From: Chloroflexota bacterium
Lineage (GTDB): Bacteria > Chloroflexota > UBA6077 > FW602-bin22 > JACPRP01
DNA length: 64,000 bases
Direction of reading: 5' to 3'
NCBI GenBank assembly: GCA_016189905.1
Contig: JACPRP010000118.1
Location: 1 to 64,000 of the forward strand
Under the pieces are notes generated by a model. That model had not been told where the DNA came from, did no database searches, and saw nothing but the letters and a program-made list of their open reading frames with translations. Made by a program: the position numbers and the translations under genes. Below are positions 28,711 through 38,043 of the stretch, piece after piece (the first letter of the stretch is position 1; the number at the start of each line of letters is the position of its first letter).

Positions 28711-29730
28711 ATGAGTGTGAAAGTAGGAATCAACGGACTGGGAAGGATCGGCTCTCTGGTCTTGCGTTCGATTCTGGGGGTTCGCGATCTTGAGGTCGTC
28801 GCCGTCAACGATTTGACCAAGCCGGATACCCTCGCCTATCTGTTTCAGTTCAACTCTGTTCACGGCACCTATCGAGGGCACGTCGATTCGACCCAGAGCT
28901 CGTTGATAATCAACGGCAAGCAGATACGCGTCTTCGCCGAGCGCGACCCTGCGAAGATCCCCTGGCGCGATTCCGGGGTAGAGATCGTCGTCGAGTCCAC
29001 TGGACGTTTCGAGAATCAGCAGGACGCGTCGAAACACCTGGCCGGCGGGGTGCGGAAGGTGATCATCACAGCGCCGGCCAAAGGAGTCGAGCGCACCCTG
29101 GTGCTGGGCGTGAACGAGGACACTTACGATCCGGGCAAGCACGACGTGGTTGCGATGGGCTCTTGTACCACCTATGCGCTGGCGCCCGTGGCGAAGGTGC
29201 TGAACGAGCGCTTTGGCATAGTGTATGGTTTCATCAACACGGCGCATGCGTACACCAATACGCAGGCTCTCCTGGACAAGCCAGTCGACGGCAAGCGCCG
29301 GAGCCGTGCGGCCGCCGTGAATATCGTGCCAACTACGACGGGGGCAGCGAAGGCCATCGGACTGGTCATTCCGGAGCTCGAAGGCAGAATGGACGGCTGC
29401 GCCATTCGCGTTCCTGTGCCGGATGGCTCCATCGTCGATCTCACCTGCGTGCTGAACAGAGATGTGACCGTCGAGGAGGTCAATCAGGCTTTCCGCGAAG
29501 CCGCGCAAAGCGAGCGGCTTCGCAAGTACCTAACCGCCTCTGACAAAGAGCTTGTGTCGAGCGATATCATCGGGACCAGCCATTCGTCGATAGTGGATAC
29601 TACCTTGACGATGGCCAAGGGGAACCTGGTGAAGGTGTTTGCCTGGTATGACAACGAATGGTCGTTTTCGATGCGGGTGGCCGATCTAACCGCTTACATC
29701 GCTAAACGCCTGCCTATACCAGCGAAGTAG
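28711..29730 (+). CDS. gap: Glyceraldehyde-3-phosphate dehydrogenase, divergent type
   Basis: 339 residues. NAD-binding 'VGINGLGRIGSLVLRS', catalytic Cys in 'MGSCTTYALAPVAKVL', catalytic His in 'FINTAHAYTNTQ', and 'PTTTGAAKAIGLVIPEL' identify GAPDH. The usual Asn after SCTT is Tyr and the Asp in AYTNDQ is Thr. These changes are seen in non-standard GAPDH subfamilies and could alter cofactor or substrate preference, erythrose-4-phosphate being one option. GGAGGTGATAG precedes the ATG. No pgk or tpi is adjacent. Confidence 0.9.
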   Translation: MSVKVGINGLGRIGSLVLRSILGVRDLEVVAVNDLTKPDTLAYLFQFNSVHGTYRGHVDSTQSSLIINGKQIRVFAERDPAKIPWRDSGVEIVVESTGRFENQQDASKHLAGGVRKVIITAPAKGVERTLVLGVNEDTYDPGKHDVVAMGSCTTYALAPVAKVLNERFGIVYGFINTAHAYTNTQALLDKPVDGKRRSRAAAVNIVPTTTGAAKAIGLVIPELEGRMDGCAIRVPVPDGSIVDLTCVLNRDVTVEEVNQAFREAAQSERLRKYLTASDKELVSSDIIGTSHSSIVDTTLTMAKGNLVKVFAWYDNEWSFSMRVADLTAYIAKRLPIPAK

Positions 29731-29849
29731 CCGTCACTAGCACGAGCGCGTCGATCGTAGCGCGACACCTGCCCATAAGTGTTCTGAGAGCAAAGCCCCC
29801 AGTCGGTAGAGGGCCCACGCCTCAGGAGCACCAGGGAGGCATGGGGGCA

Positions 29850-29879
29850 GGGAATGTAGCCGCTCCGCCCGGCGGAGCG
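29850..29879. repeat. Shared 14-mer plus hairpin after gap
   Basis: GGGAATGTAGCCGC (29850-29863) also occurs in the first stem-loop near 24500. It runs into a perfect 8-bp stem CGCTCCGC (29861-29868) / GCGGAGCG (29872-29879) with a 3-nt loop. The hairpin could end gap transcription, though no T-run follows. The rest of 29731-30107 holds no gene that I can support. Confidence 0.5.
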
Positions 29880-30025
29880 CGGGACTGTTAGAGTTCCGAG
29901 ATGTGGGTAACGCCCGGTCGCTAGAACGGTTTGCGATGACCTTTGTCAGGCAAGGTAGGGGCCGGTTTGAAACCCGCCCTTGCGGACCATCTCGGTCGCT
30001 GGACGAACGATAGCGCAAAACGCCG

Positions 30026-30091
30026 TAGAGGCAAAGCACTCGCGCCTTCACCGTACGTAAATCCCTCTGAATACGGCGCGAATGCCTTGCC
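30026..30091. repeat. 66-bp inverted-repeat element, copy 1
   Basis: Arms GGCAAAGCACTCGCGCC (30030-30046) and GGCGCGAATGCCTTGCC (30075-30091) pair with two mismatches around a 28-nt loop containing TACGTA. A second copy with perfect 19-bp arms and the same loop length is at 60326-60391. It has no coding capacity and resembles a REP/MITE-like element. Confidence 0.75.
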
Positions 30092-30107
30092 CTTCCAAGG
30101 AGGCCCA

Positions 30108-31280
30108 TCAAGACTTCACCACGAGCTTCTTTATCCCCTGCTCCAGTCCCTGGATGCTGAGCGTGTACATTGGGAAAATACGGCGGATCAATTCGACCGT
30201 GGGGTGAGCCCAGTTGCCTTCGGCTTCTGGATTCAGCCAGATGCAGTGGGTGAAATGGTCGGCGATCCTCTTGAGCCAGATGGCGCCGGGCGTATCGTTG
30301 GTCTCCCAGTAGTCGATGGCGCCGTTAATCATAGTGAGCTCGGTGGGCGACATCGTCGCGTCTCCTACCAGGATGGTCTTGTAATCGGCGTCGAACGTCC
30401 TCAGAACGTGCTCTGTGCTGACCATTTCGCACCGCTCGATATCAGTGTAGAGGTTGCCGTAAATGCTGTTGTGAAAGTAGAAGTACTTGAAATCCTTGAA
30501 ATGTGTTGCCGCGTTCGCCGCCGTGAACAAGATGCTGCACAGGTGCGCGTATGGGTCCATGGATCCACCGGCATCCATCAATAAGAGGAGCTTGACGTTG
30601 TTCCGACGCTCGGCCGCCCAGATGAACTCCAGCTCCCCCGCGTTCTTGCAGGTCGCGTCGATCGTGGCCGGCAGATCTAGCTCGTCCTCTGGGCCGACCC
30701 GGCTAAGCTGGCGCAGTTGCTTCAGCGCCAGTCCTATTTGCCGCGTGTCGAGGACCAGGTCTGAGCGGTAGTTCTTGAAGTGCCGTTCAGCGGCGACCTG
30801 TACGGCCGAGCGCCCCCACGATGTTCCTCCGATCCGGATGCCGGCCGGATTCTGCCCGGAATGGCCAAATGGAGATGTCCCTCCCGTGCCGACCCACTTG
30901 CTCCCGCCGTCGTGCTTCTCCTTCTGCTCCCGCAGCCGCTCCTCCAGGGTCTTCAACAGATCCTCGAAGTTCATTTTCTCCAGTTGGGCAAGCTCTTCCG
31001 GTGAAAGACGGAGACTATGAATAGGGTCTCGCAGCCAGTTCAGAATCTGCTCGGTTATTTCCTCGGACGTCCCGATCCCGCTAAAGCATTCCTTGAACGC
31101 CACATCGTACTGATCGAAATGCGTCTCGCTCTTCACTAGGATCGCCCGCGCAAGGTAATAGAACGTCGTCAGATCGGAAAAAGTGAGACCTTTGGAAAGC
31201 GCTTCCATCAGCGTCATCCATTCGGTCAAGGATACCGGCACTTTGTGCCGCTTCAACGTAAAGAAGAAACTTGTGAACAT
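30108..31280 (-). CDS. VWA-domain CoxE-like protein
   Basis: 390 residues. The N-terminal part is helical and a von Willebrand A-type domain lies in the C-terminal half; its metal site is 'LLLMDAGGSMDPYAHLCS', with Gly at the usual first Ser. 'FTAANAATHFKDFKYFYFH' is typical of the CoxE-like group. Such proteins work with MoxR ATPases in the maturation of metalloenzymes such as CO dehydrogenase. The MoxR gene sits 18 nt upstream; no target enzyme is adjacent. Confidence 0.88.
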   Translation of the reverse strand: MFTSFFFTLKRHKVPVSLTEWMTLMEALSKGLTFSDLTTFYYLARAILVKSETHFDQYDVAFKECFSGIGTSEEITEQILNWLRDPIHSLRLSPEELAQLEKMNFEDLLKTLEERLREQKEKHDGGSKWVGTGGTSPFGHSGQNPAGIRIGGTSWGRSAVQVAAERHFKNYRSDLVLDTRQIGLALKQLRQLSRVGPEDELDLPATIDATCKNAGELEFIWAAERRNNVKLLLLMDAGGSMDPYAHLCSILFTAANAATHFKDFKYFYFHNSIYGNLYTDIERCEMVSTEHVLRTFDADYKTILVGDATMSPTELTMINGAIDYWETNDTPGAIWLKRIADHFTHCIWLNPEAEGNWAHPTVELIRRIFPMYTLSIQGLEQGIKKLVVKS

Positions 31281-31298
31281 CTGCCCGTCCGATTTCGA

Positions 31299-32150
31299 CT
31301 AATAATAACGGCGATAGATGTTTGGCGTCGACTTGTTGCGTTTCCCCTGCAACACATCCAGGTCCTGTTCTTTCTTGATCAGCGCGCCGAGGAACGGCAC
31401 CTCTTTCTCGATCGCGTTGTGGTCGATCCCCCCAACGATCAAAGCCTGAAGCCAGTCGAGAAGCTCGCTTGTCGAGGGCTTCTTGCGGAAGTCGTCGATC
31501 TTGCGGAGCGCGTAGAACTTGGTGAGGGCTGCTTGTAACAGCTCGCTGCCGATGTTTGGAAAATGGACCTTGACGATCCTTTCCATCATCTCCTGGTCGG
31601 GAAACTCGATATAATGGAAAACGCACCGCCGCAGGAAGGCGTCAGGCAGTTCCTTTTCAGAGTTGCTCGTGATAATCACGATGGGGCGATGCTTGGCGAC
31701 GACTTTGTCGCCGGTTTCGATGACCGTGAAGGCCATCTCGTCAAGCTCGTTGAGCAGGTCATTGGGAAACTCCAGATCGGCTTTGTCGATCTCGTCGATC
31801 AGAAGCACGACCTGCTCCGCCGAGGCGAAAGCGCGGCCGAGTGGCCCCAGCTTGATGTACTGGCGGATATTCGACACATCTCTATCGCCGAACCGGCTAT
31901 CGTTCAGCCGCTGGACGGTGTCGTATACGTACAGCCCGTCCTGCGCCTTGCTCGTGGATTTGACGTTCCAGATTATGAGCTCTTTGGTCAGACCCAGCGC
32001 TATGTTGTGGGCCAGAAGCGTCTTGCCTGTGCCAGGCTCGCCCTTGATGAGGAGTGGACGACCAAGCGCGATGGCCGCGTTGACCGTGCTGCGTAGAGAA
32101 TCCGAGACAATATACTTATGTGTTCCTTGAAACTTATCGAAATCATTCAC
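31299..32150 (-). CDS. MoxR-type AAA ATPase (AAA_5), partner of CoxE-like protein
   Basis: 283 residues. Walker A 'IKGEPGTGKTLLAHNIA', Walker B 'VVLLIDEIDKADLEFPND', sensor 1 'PIVIITSNSEKELPDAF'. It begins with GTG 3 nt after the flavin reductase stop codon and is followed by the VWA gene. The pair resembles CoxD/CoxE and is distinct from the MoxR near 2.5 kb. Confidence 0.9.
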   Translation of the reverse strand: MNDFDKFQGTHKYIVSDSLRSTVNAAIALGRPLLIKGEPGTGKTLLAHNIALGLTKELIIWNVKSTSKAQDGLYVYDTVQRLNDSRFGDRDVSNIRQYIKLGPLGRAFASAEQVVLLIDEIDKADLEFPNDLLNELDEMAFTVIETGDKVVAKHRPIVIITSNSEKELPDAFLRRCVFHYIEFPDQEMMERIVKVHFPNIGSELLQAALTKFYALRKIDDFRKKPSTSELLDWLQALIVGGIDHNAIEKEVPFLGALIKKEQDLDVLQGKRNKSTPNIYRRYY

Positions 32151-32153
32151 GTT

Positions 32154-32654
32154 CTATATCTGATCTCCCAGAAGCCTGTATTTGTTGCGAAGTCTAGCCA
32201 CAGGCGTCTTGCCCTCGTCTACGTGCAGAGCCAGCACCTCGCCGACGAAAAGCGTACGATCGCCCATTTCGAGGGCGTTAATGAGCTTGCACTCCATATT
32301 GATCGCGCATCCGTCGATCAGCGGGGATTCTACTTTGGTTCCCTGTCTGATCGGGATATCGTTCTCGACGAACTTATCGCCGTTCCGACCCGACGTTTTC
32401 CCTACCTTGGCTGCCAGCTCTGTCTGGTCAGTGGCGGTCACGTTCAGTACGAACTCTCCTGCCTGCTTGATTAGATCGTGGCTGAACCTGGAAGACGCGA
32501 CGGCGACGGCGACGATGGACGGCTTCGCCGAGATGCTCATGAATCTTGTGGCGCTCATCACGTTCCGTTGCCCATTCGTCGCAACGCTGACCATTACCAC
32601 GGATGTTGGAAAATAGTCCAGTACTTTGTTGACTTCGATTTCGGTGGTAGCCAT
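32154..32654 (-). CDS. Flavin reductase-like FMN-binding protein
   Basis: 166 residues with the split-barrel flavin reductase fold: 'FPTSVVMVSVATNGQRNVMS' near the start and 'FVLNVTATDQTELAAKVG' in the middle. ATG 32654 follows AAGGAA and GGAG; longer frames to 32798 have no site. It lies immediately before the MoxR gene. It could supply reduced flavin to an oxygenase or act as a flavin store; substrate unknown. Confidence 0.87.
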   Translation of the reverse strand: MATTEIEVNKVLDYFPTSVVMVSVATNGQRNVMSATRFMSISAKPSIVAVAVASSRFSHDLIKQAGEFVLNVTATDQTELAAKVGKTSGRNGDKFVENDIPIRQGTKVESPLIDGCAINMECKLINALEMGDRTLFVGEVLALHVDEGKTPVARLRNKYRLLGDQI

Positions 32655-32830
32655 TTCCTTTTCTCCTCGCCTATTTTTTTGGAATGTGTTCCGCCTTGCA
32701 AGGCAACGTTTCACCGCTCGTTGGCTGCGGGGTTGTTCTGCGCGCTCTGGCCCGCTATCGTCACCTGCTATTCTAGGCCTGGCGGTTCCCGCTGTCAATA
32801 TTTCTTGAGACCGGCTGGGTGCTTTCTCGA

Positions 32831-34087
32831 TCAGTATGGTTGTTCGGAGCTGATGAGGATGTCTCCTGACGCGCTCGTCAGCACAAGGAGCATCGTGCCC
32901 TGGTTGATCACGCCGCGCCAGCGGCCGTCGCTCTTGTTCGCGTCCTCGAACTCGAACGGCGGGTCGATGGTTATCTTGCCCTTCGTCGAGGCGTCCAGAC
33001 GCAGAGCGCTTTCTTTGACGATGAACACCGAGATGTTGCCTGAAGATGTCTTGATGGTGTGCTGGCCCTCTGTTGGCAGGGCGCCGTAGAAGACCACGTT
33101 GCCTGTTCCGCCGGCGATGCTCACGCCAACGGCCGCAACCTCGGTGAGATTCACGGCCCCTTTCTGCGTCTTGATGTTGAAGCTTCCTTGCACCTGATCC
33201 AGCGCCACTGTTCCGCTTGAGGTTGTCGCCTCCAGCGTGTCCGCGGCGACGCGGAACAGGTTTATCAAGCCCTGTTGTGTCTCCAGGATAGCCTGCTTTG
33301 CGCTGCTTTCATTGATTCTTATCTGCCCATCGGGGGCTAGCACCGTTAGCGTTTGGGCGCGGAAGCGGGTCAGCGTGAGGTCGCCGTTTTGAATGCGGAA
33401 CGTCGCGTCCATCTCAGCGCCGGAATCCTTCACCACCGTGTTGGCGCCGGTGACCACGGACATCGACGCGCCGGTAACCCTGTCCAGTTGGACTGCCGCC
33501 TTGCCCGACTGGATTGTTGTTTTGCCGATGGCGTCGACGATCTGTACGCTGCCGGCTTCGCTGCGAATGGTGATCGCTCCGCGGATGTCCCTAAATGCGA
33601 GTGTGAGATTCTGGCCGTTGATATCGATGTCGCCTCTAATCCCTCCGATGGTTATGTTGCCACTACCTTTAGCGACCTTGACCGACGTATCGGGCGGGGC
33701 AGTGATCTTGTAATCCGCCTGTCGCCCCGACTTTGCACCGCCGGGAAGCTCAAACGAGATTGCCCGGTCTTTCATCTGAGGCTCGGCGCTGAACGATTCC
33801 AGGTCGCGCTGGGCGGATTCCTTGTCGACGCCAAAGGCTCGTTTCGTGACGACCACACTGACCTGTTTCGTCGGAGCCGTGAAGATGGTGATGTTGCCGT
33901 TCAGTTCGGCGAACTCCAGAATCGCGGAATCGCCCACATCAAGCGTGTATTGTTTTGCCTGGCTTGCGGGCACATCCCCGATCGGCGCGATACTCTCCTG
34001 CTGCGGGCTGGGCGAAGCGAGCAATTGCCACAGCGTAAGCCCCGCGATCACCGCCAGACCGATTAGCAGAGAACGTCTCCTTACCAC
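32831..34087 (-). CDS. Membrane-anchored DUF4097 beta-repeat protein
   Basis: About 418 residues. An N-terminal signal anchor 'SLLIGLAVIAGLTLW' is followed by a long series of short beta strands typical of DUF4097 ('GSGNITIGGIRGDIDING', 'TSSGTVALDQVQGSFNI'). The protein is probably outside the membrane, and the repeats suggest a beta-helix. The start is taken as GTG 34087, which has GGAGG 5 nt upstream; ATG 34099 and GTG 34102 lack a site. Function unknown. Confidence 0.8.
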   Translation of the reverse strand: MVRRRSLLIGLAVIAGLTLWQLLASPSPQQESIAPIGDVPASQAKQYTLDVGDSAILEFAELNGNITIFTAPTKQVSVVVTKRAFGVDKESAQRDLESFSAEPQMKDRAISFELPGGAKSGRQADYKITAPPDTSVKVAKGSGNITIGGIRGDIDINGQNLTLAFRDIRGAITIRSEAGSVQIVDAIGKTTIQSGKAAVQLDRVTGASMSVVTGANTVVKDSGAEMDATFRIQNGDLTLTRFRAQTLTVLAPDGQIRINESSAKQAILETQQGLINLFRVAADTLEATTSSGTVALDQVQGSFNIKTQKGAVNLTEVAAVGVSIAGGTGNVVFYGALPTEGQHTIKTSSGNISVFIVKESALRLDASTKGKITIDPPFEFEDANKSDGRWRGVINQGTMLLVLTSASGDILISSEQPY

Positions 34088-34239
34088 GAATCCCTCCATC
34101 ACAATTTATGCAGCATAAAGGATGCCAAAAGCCCCCGCCTCCCTCCTCCAGCCTCGCGTCCTTCCACAGAAGGAGAAGCGTGGACGATCTATCTAGCACC
34201 CTTTCCCTCACAGGATTTCGCACGGCTTAAATGCCAGTC

Positions 34240-34282
34240 GGGTGAGACCGACGCGGTTTTCGAAACCGCGTCGGTCTCACCC
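34240..34282. repeat. Long palindrome, GACCGACGCGG family
   Basis: Perfect 20-bp arms (34240-34259 and 34263-34282) around a 3-nt centre, with core GACCGACGCGGTTT. It lies between divergent genes, so it is not a terminator. Relatives are at 41144-41183, 53911-53943 and 60494-60618. Confidence 0.85.
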
Positions 34283-34420
34283 ACACCGTTTGCGAATAGA
34301 TCCACGGGAGAGACTATAAGACCGCCCGAGCGAAACCGCTTTCCTGATCCATGACGGGAAGGGGCACGAGATTTGCTATATAGATTCCGAGTCGAGCACA
34401 TTCTGGAGGAAGGATCAACG

Positions 34421-35818
34421 ATGGCAGGACGTTTGATTAGAGGATTGCTGTTGGCGCTCGGCATTGCCTGGCTATACTTCTTGACAAGCCGAACACAGCG
34501 GTTCAACAGGGCGAAGGTGGCCCGTTGGTATCGTACGCGACCCGAGGTGCCAAAGCGTCGCATCGTCGTTCTTGGGGCAGGATTCGGAGGCCTCTATACG
34601 ACGATGCATCTGGCTGACGCGCTGCGCGCCGATCCACGGGTGGAGATAACGCTAGTGGATCGGAACAATTTCCACCTCTTCACGCCGCTCCTGACTACAG
34701 TGGCCGGCGGACTGGTGGATTCACAGCACGTTGCCTACCCCGTGCGGCGATTGGAACGGACTAACACGTTTCTTTTCCGCGAGAGCAACGTGATCGGAAT
34801 CGACCTGGACAAGAAAATGGTGCGACTGGAAGATGGCCATCTGACTTACGATTATCTCGTGTTCGCTCTTGGTAGCGTCACCAACTTCTTCGGCATGAAG
34901 AACGTGGAGCGGCTGGCGTTTCCGTTCAAGAACTTGCGGGACGCGGTGCGAGTGCGGAATGAGGTTATCTCCAGATTCGAAGAAGCGATATGGGAAAGCG
35001 ATCCTGCTCGCAGGCGACAGCTTCTGACCTTCGTTTTTTGCGGCGGCGGTGCGACAGGTGTGGAGTTGGCAGCTGCCGTCCACGATTTTATCTTTGAGAG
35101 CTTGATCGAGGAGCATCCCGGAGTTGAAAGGAATGAGGTGCGCCTGGTCCTGGTGGAAGCTCACCGACGCCTTCTTCCTACTCACGATCCCTACCTTTCG
35201 ATTGTGACTCACAACAAGCTGTTATCGAAAGGCGTTGACGTTCGTCTGGGGACCAGGATAGCGAGCCCCATAGAGGACGATTCTGGAAGGCTGACGGCGG
35301 TTGAAACCCATACGGGAGAGATCATTCCGACCCGCACCCTCATCTGGACGGCGGGCATCGAAGTTAGTGACGTAATTTCGACCCTGCCGGTGCAAAAAGG
35401 TAGAGGGGGCGCGATCATGGTCGATGAATATCTGGGCGTGCCGGGATATCAAGGCGTGTACGCCCTGGGGGATAATGCCGCGGCTCGCGATCCCAGAACA
35501 GGGGTCGCACTATCGCCAGACGCAAAAGTGGCCGTGCAGTTGGCGCGATGGGTAGCTAAGAACATCGTGAACGAAATGAACGGCAGGCCCAGGGTCCAGT
35601 TCAAGTACGAGCATATGGGCGACCTGGTTCTGTTGGGGACGAACGCGGCGGTCGCGGACATCAAAGGGGTTAAGCTGTCGGGGCTCCCGGCGTTTCTGCT
35701 CTGGCGGTCCTTCTACTTCTGGCGCCTTCTTGGCTTCGAGAGCAAGGCCAGGATTGCCTGGGATTATCTCTACGGCCTCCTGGCCGAGCGCGACACCGCC
35801 AAAACGGAAGTCGCCTGA
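34421..35818 (+). CDS. Type II NADH:quinone oxidoreductase (NDH-2)
   Basis: 465 residues. FAD-binding 'IVVLGAGFGGLYTTMHLA', NADH-binding 'FVFCGGGATGVELAAAV' and 'GVYALGDNAAARDP' identify the non-pumping NADH dehydrogenase. An N-terminal hydrophobic segment ('LIRGLLLALGIAWLYFLT') precedes the first dinucleotide fold, which is unusual and may anchor the protein. ATG 34421 has GGAGGAAGG upstream; the longer frame from 34373 has no site. Confidence 0.92.
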   Translation: MAGRLIRGLLLALGIAWLYFLTSRTQRFNRAKVARWYRTRPEVPKRRIVVLGAGFGGLYTTMHLADALRADPRVEITLVDRNNFHLFTPLLTTVAGGLVDSQHVAYPVRRLERTNTFLFRESNVIGIDLDKKMVRLEDGHLTYDYLVFALGSVTNFFGMKNVERLAFPFKNLRDAVRVRNEVISRFEEAIWESDPARRRQLLTFVFCGGGATGVELAAAVHDFIFESLIEEHPGVERNEVRLVLVEAHRRLLPTHDPYLSIVTHNKLLSKGVDVRLGTRIASPIEDDSGRLTAVETHTGEIIPTRTLIWTAGIEVSDVISTLPVQKGRGGAIMVDEYLGVPGYQGVYALGDNAAARDPRTGVALSPDAKVAVQLARWVAKNIVNEMNGRPRVQFKYEHMGDLVLLGTNAAVADIKGVKLSGLPAFLLWRSFYFWRLLGFESKARIAWDYLYGLLAERDTAKTEVA

Positions 35819-35949
35819 GTACTTCGCAACAGGCTCACCCGCCTTCCGCGGAAGGACAGACAACCCCAATAGATTCTTTGCGCCCTTTGCGGTGAAATCA
35901 TCTGCCGCAATTATTACAACGTACTTTGCTCGCTCGACTGGCGCGTGGC

Positions 35950-36696
35950 TTATTGACCCCCGGGCTGCTCTGCGGATTTGAGAACCTTTATCTCGGCCTC
36001 GACCCTGGCTAGTTCCGAATACTCTTCGTTGCTGAGCCGATAACAGCGGTCGATGTACAGGGCGGCGAGCCTCGTGCCTTTTTCCCCCGGGATTTGAGCC
36101 GCCTCGATCAGCTCGTCGATCTTGTACTTCTCGGGAAGCAATTGCCCGAGCGCCCGCATTTCGCGAACGGTTTCCCGAATCAGGCCAGTATCGTTGCCCC
36201 CCATTGCGTATCGTAGCTTGCCGGTTAGTTTGGCGATCTCACCCAGTCTGTCAGGTTCGCTCATCAAGCTAAAAAGCACATCCTGAACGGAAAGCTCATC
36301 CTGCGCTTTGGTAGGTTGAGAACGCTGGGTATATAACTGGCCGTACTCACGAGCGGCTTGGTTGACCGCCAGCATAACGGTGTCGGGGCGTGAAGTATCC
36401 GCGGTGCCAGCGAAGACAAGATCGTCATCTCTCATCTCGGTCAGATCTCTCAGCCACTCGTAGCTGTCAACGGGCTCGGGGATGGGCGGGATGGCGACAA
36501 ATGGCAGGTTGGCCGTATCGGGGTCCGTCGCCTTCGCGGCGAACATCGGCGGGATGTACTTGGACAAATCCAGCCGAATAGGTGGCACCACGACATACGT
36601 CGCCAGTATGGTCGTGTAGGCGCTGGCGCTCCTGAAGTATACCAGCGCATGTCCCTTGGGCAACGTCTGGCTGCCGATCTCAAACACCAATCCCAT
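35950..36696 (-). CDS. Uncharacterised protein, probably leaderless mRNA
   Basis: About 248 residues. It starts 'MGLVFEIGSQTLPKGHAL' and contains a proline-rich stretch, 'AIPPIPEPVDSYEWLRDL', followed by a mostly helical, charged C-terminal half. There is no membrane helix or catalytic motif and the family was not recognised. A TATAAT box is 7 nt upstream of the ATG and no ribosome site is present, consistent with translation of a leaderless transcript. It lies tail-to-tail with NDH-2. Confidence 0.78.
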   Translation of the reverse strand: MGLVFEIGSQTLPKGHALVYFRSASAYTTILATYVVVPPIRLDLSKYIPPMFAAKATDPDTANLPFVAIPPIPEPVDSYEWLRDLTEMRDDDLVFAGTADTSRPDTVMLAVNQAAREYGQLYTQRSQPTKAQDELSVQDVLFSLMSEPDRLGEIAKLTGKLRYAMGGNDTGLIRETVREMRALGQLLPEKYKIDELIEAAQIPGEKGTRLAALYIDRCYRLSNEEYSELARVEAEIKVLKSAEQPGGQ

Positions 36697-36703
36697 AGCG
36701 TCA

Positions 36704-36731
36704 ATTATACAAGACACACAGCCGAATTCAA
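36704..36731 (-). promoter_or_regulatory. Leaderless promoter for the uncharacterised gene at 36696
   Basis: On the minus strand, TTGAAT, a 16-bp spacer and a perfect TATAAT (36709-36704), then 7 nt to the ATG at 36696. The expected start of transcription falls on or next to the start codon. Confidence 0.65.
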
Positions 36732-36750
36732 AACGATAATATTCAAACGT

Positions 36751-37899
36751 TTACCAGCTTGGCTCTATGCAGATAGTACCGAACTTCTTGCACCCGTCGA
36801 TAGCGCCGCGGATGAAGGCCCAGTTCGTTAGGTACCGAATCTTGCACCACGTCGGGAAGCGACTCGCCGGCCTCAGCTTGAGACAGGGAGCAAAATACAG
36901 GCCCGCCGAAGCAGCCGCCGTGACTGCGCTGGCGAGGGATAACGGCAGCAGCGCGGGAAAGATAGGTGCCAGGGTACCACTGGTAATAGCGATTGCCAAC
37001 GATAAGTGCATCAGATGGAACGCTCCAATGTGTACGATTCCTTTAACTGGAGACGGAAGCTTCAGGGAAACGGGCTTCTCGAATTGCAGCAGAATCTCGA
37101 GTTGGTCGGCGGCATGTTTGTCGATCAGCAGGGGATGCCCGAATCCGTAGCCGTACCACTGCTTGAGATAGTTCTCCAGCGAAACCCGATGCATGTGCCT
37201 GACCACAGCCGACTTGGCGAAGTAGAGCCGGTAGCCTCTCTGGAGGATGCGGAGCGAGAAATCGACGTCTTCGCCGGTCGGCTCGGCCCAGAACTCGCCG
37301 CCGATCTCGTCGATGATCGACTTGCGGAAGGCGACGTTGGCCGTGGCGAAGAAAGGCGAGTAGTTTCCGCCATTAACTTCGTGGGGGGCCCTGTCGGTCA
37401 GGCCAGGGAAGTAGCCGTTTTCGGCAATGCCGCATCGCCCGCTGACGCTTAAGAATCCGGTTTGTTCGCAGTAAGCCTCGGTGATGTTGGTGGCCTCCGT
37501 GCGAAGTGTCAACACCTCGCCGCCGACGCCGCCGATCAAGGGATCAGCCTCGAACGGCCTGATGATCTCGTCGATCCAGGCTGGGTTTGGTGCGCAATCG
37601 CCGTCGGTGAACAGGACAAATTCGCCGGTGGCAACCTTCAGCGCCGCGTTGCGAGCGTGGCCCGGTGAGCTACAGTTAGGCACCTCGACGAGCTTGATGA
37701 AGTCAAGCTTTCCAATCCATTGCTCGACGATCTGCAGTGTCCTGTCGGTGCTGCCGCCGTCGGCGATGATGATCTCCTGGCATTCTTTTGGATAGTCGAT
37801 GCCTTTGAGATACTCGATGGTCGTATCGATCGTCCGCTCGGCGTTGCGCACCGGGATGATGATTGAGACCCTCGGCTTGTTGTTTCTTAAGCTTTCCAT
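36751..37899 (-). CDS. Glycosyltransferase family 2 protein
   Basis: About 382 residues. The GT-A fold is shown by 'VSIIIPVRNAERTIDTTI', 'IIADGGSTDRTL', the DxD-like 'VLFTDGDCAPNPAW' and the acceptor-site acidic pair in 'WAEPTGEDVDFSLRIL'. Two hydrophobic segments near the C-terminus suggest membrane attachment. The start ATG 37899 is chosen over 37944 because a purine-rich GGGGGGA lies 11 nt upstream. It may act in polysaccharide or glycolipid synthesis; acceptor unknown. Confidence 0.88.
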   Translation of the reverse strand: MESLRNNKPRVSIIIPVRNAERTIDTTIEYLKGIDYPKECQEIIIADGGSTDRTLQIVEQWIGKLDFIKLVEVPNCSSPGHARNAALKVATGEFVLFTDGDCAPNPAWIDEIIRPFEADPLIGGVGGEVLTLRTEATNITEAYCEQTGFLSVSGRCGIAENGYFPGLTDRAPHEVNGGNYSPFFATANVAFRKSIIDEIGGEFWAEPTGEDVDFSLRILQRGYRLYFAKSAVVRHMHRVSLENYLKQWYGYGFGHPLLIDKHAADQLEILLQFEKPVSLKLPSPVKGIVHIGAFHLMHLSLAIAITSGTLAPIFPALLPLSLASAVTAAASAGLYFAPCLKLRPASRFPTWCKIRYLTNWAFIRGAIDGCKKFGTICIEPSW

Positions 37900-37984
37900 C
37901 GTGCGTCCATTCCCCCCAAGTTGTCTCCATAAAGTACTTAACATAAATAGTAAGAAGTGGGAAAGTTTTTGTCAAATCAAGCTA

Positions 37985-38013
37985 TTGATTTGGCCATTCT
38001 CTCGTGTTATGCT
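37985..38013 (+). promoter_or_regulatory. Promoter of first SBP-cupin module
   Basis: TTGATT (37985-37990), a 17-bp spacer and TATGCT (38008-38013), 30 bp before the TctC-like gene. Confidence 0.6.
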
Positions 38014-38043
38014 TGCAGATGCAAATTATCAAGGAGGTCGGCA

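Noticed and set aside
29737-30111. 124-residue minus-strand ORF
   Set aside because: It lies over repeats and hairpins, is Arg/Ser-rich and lacks a ribosome site.
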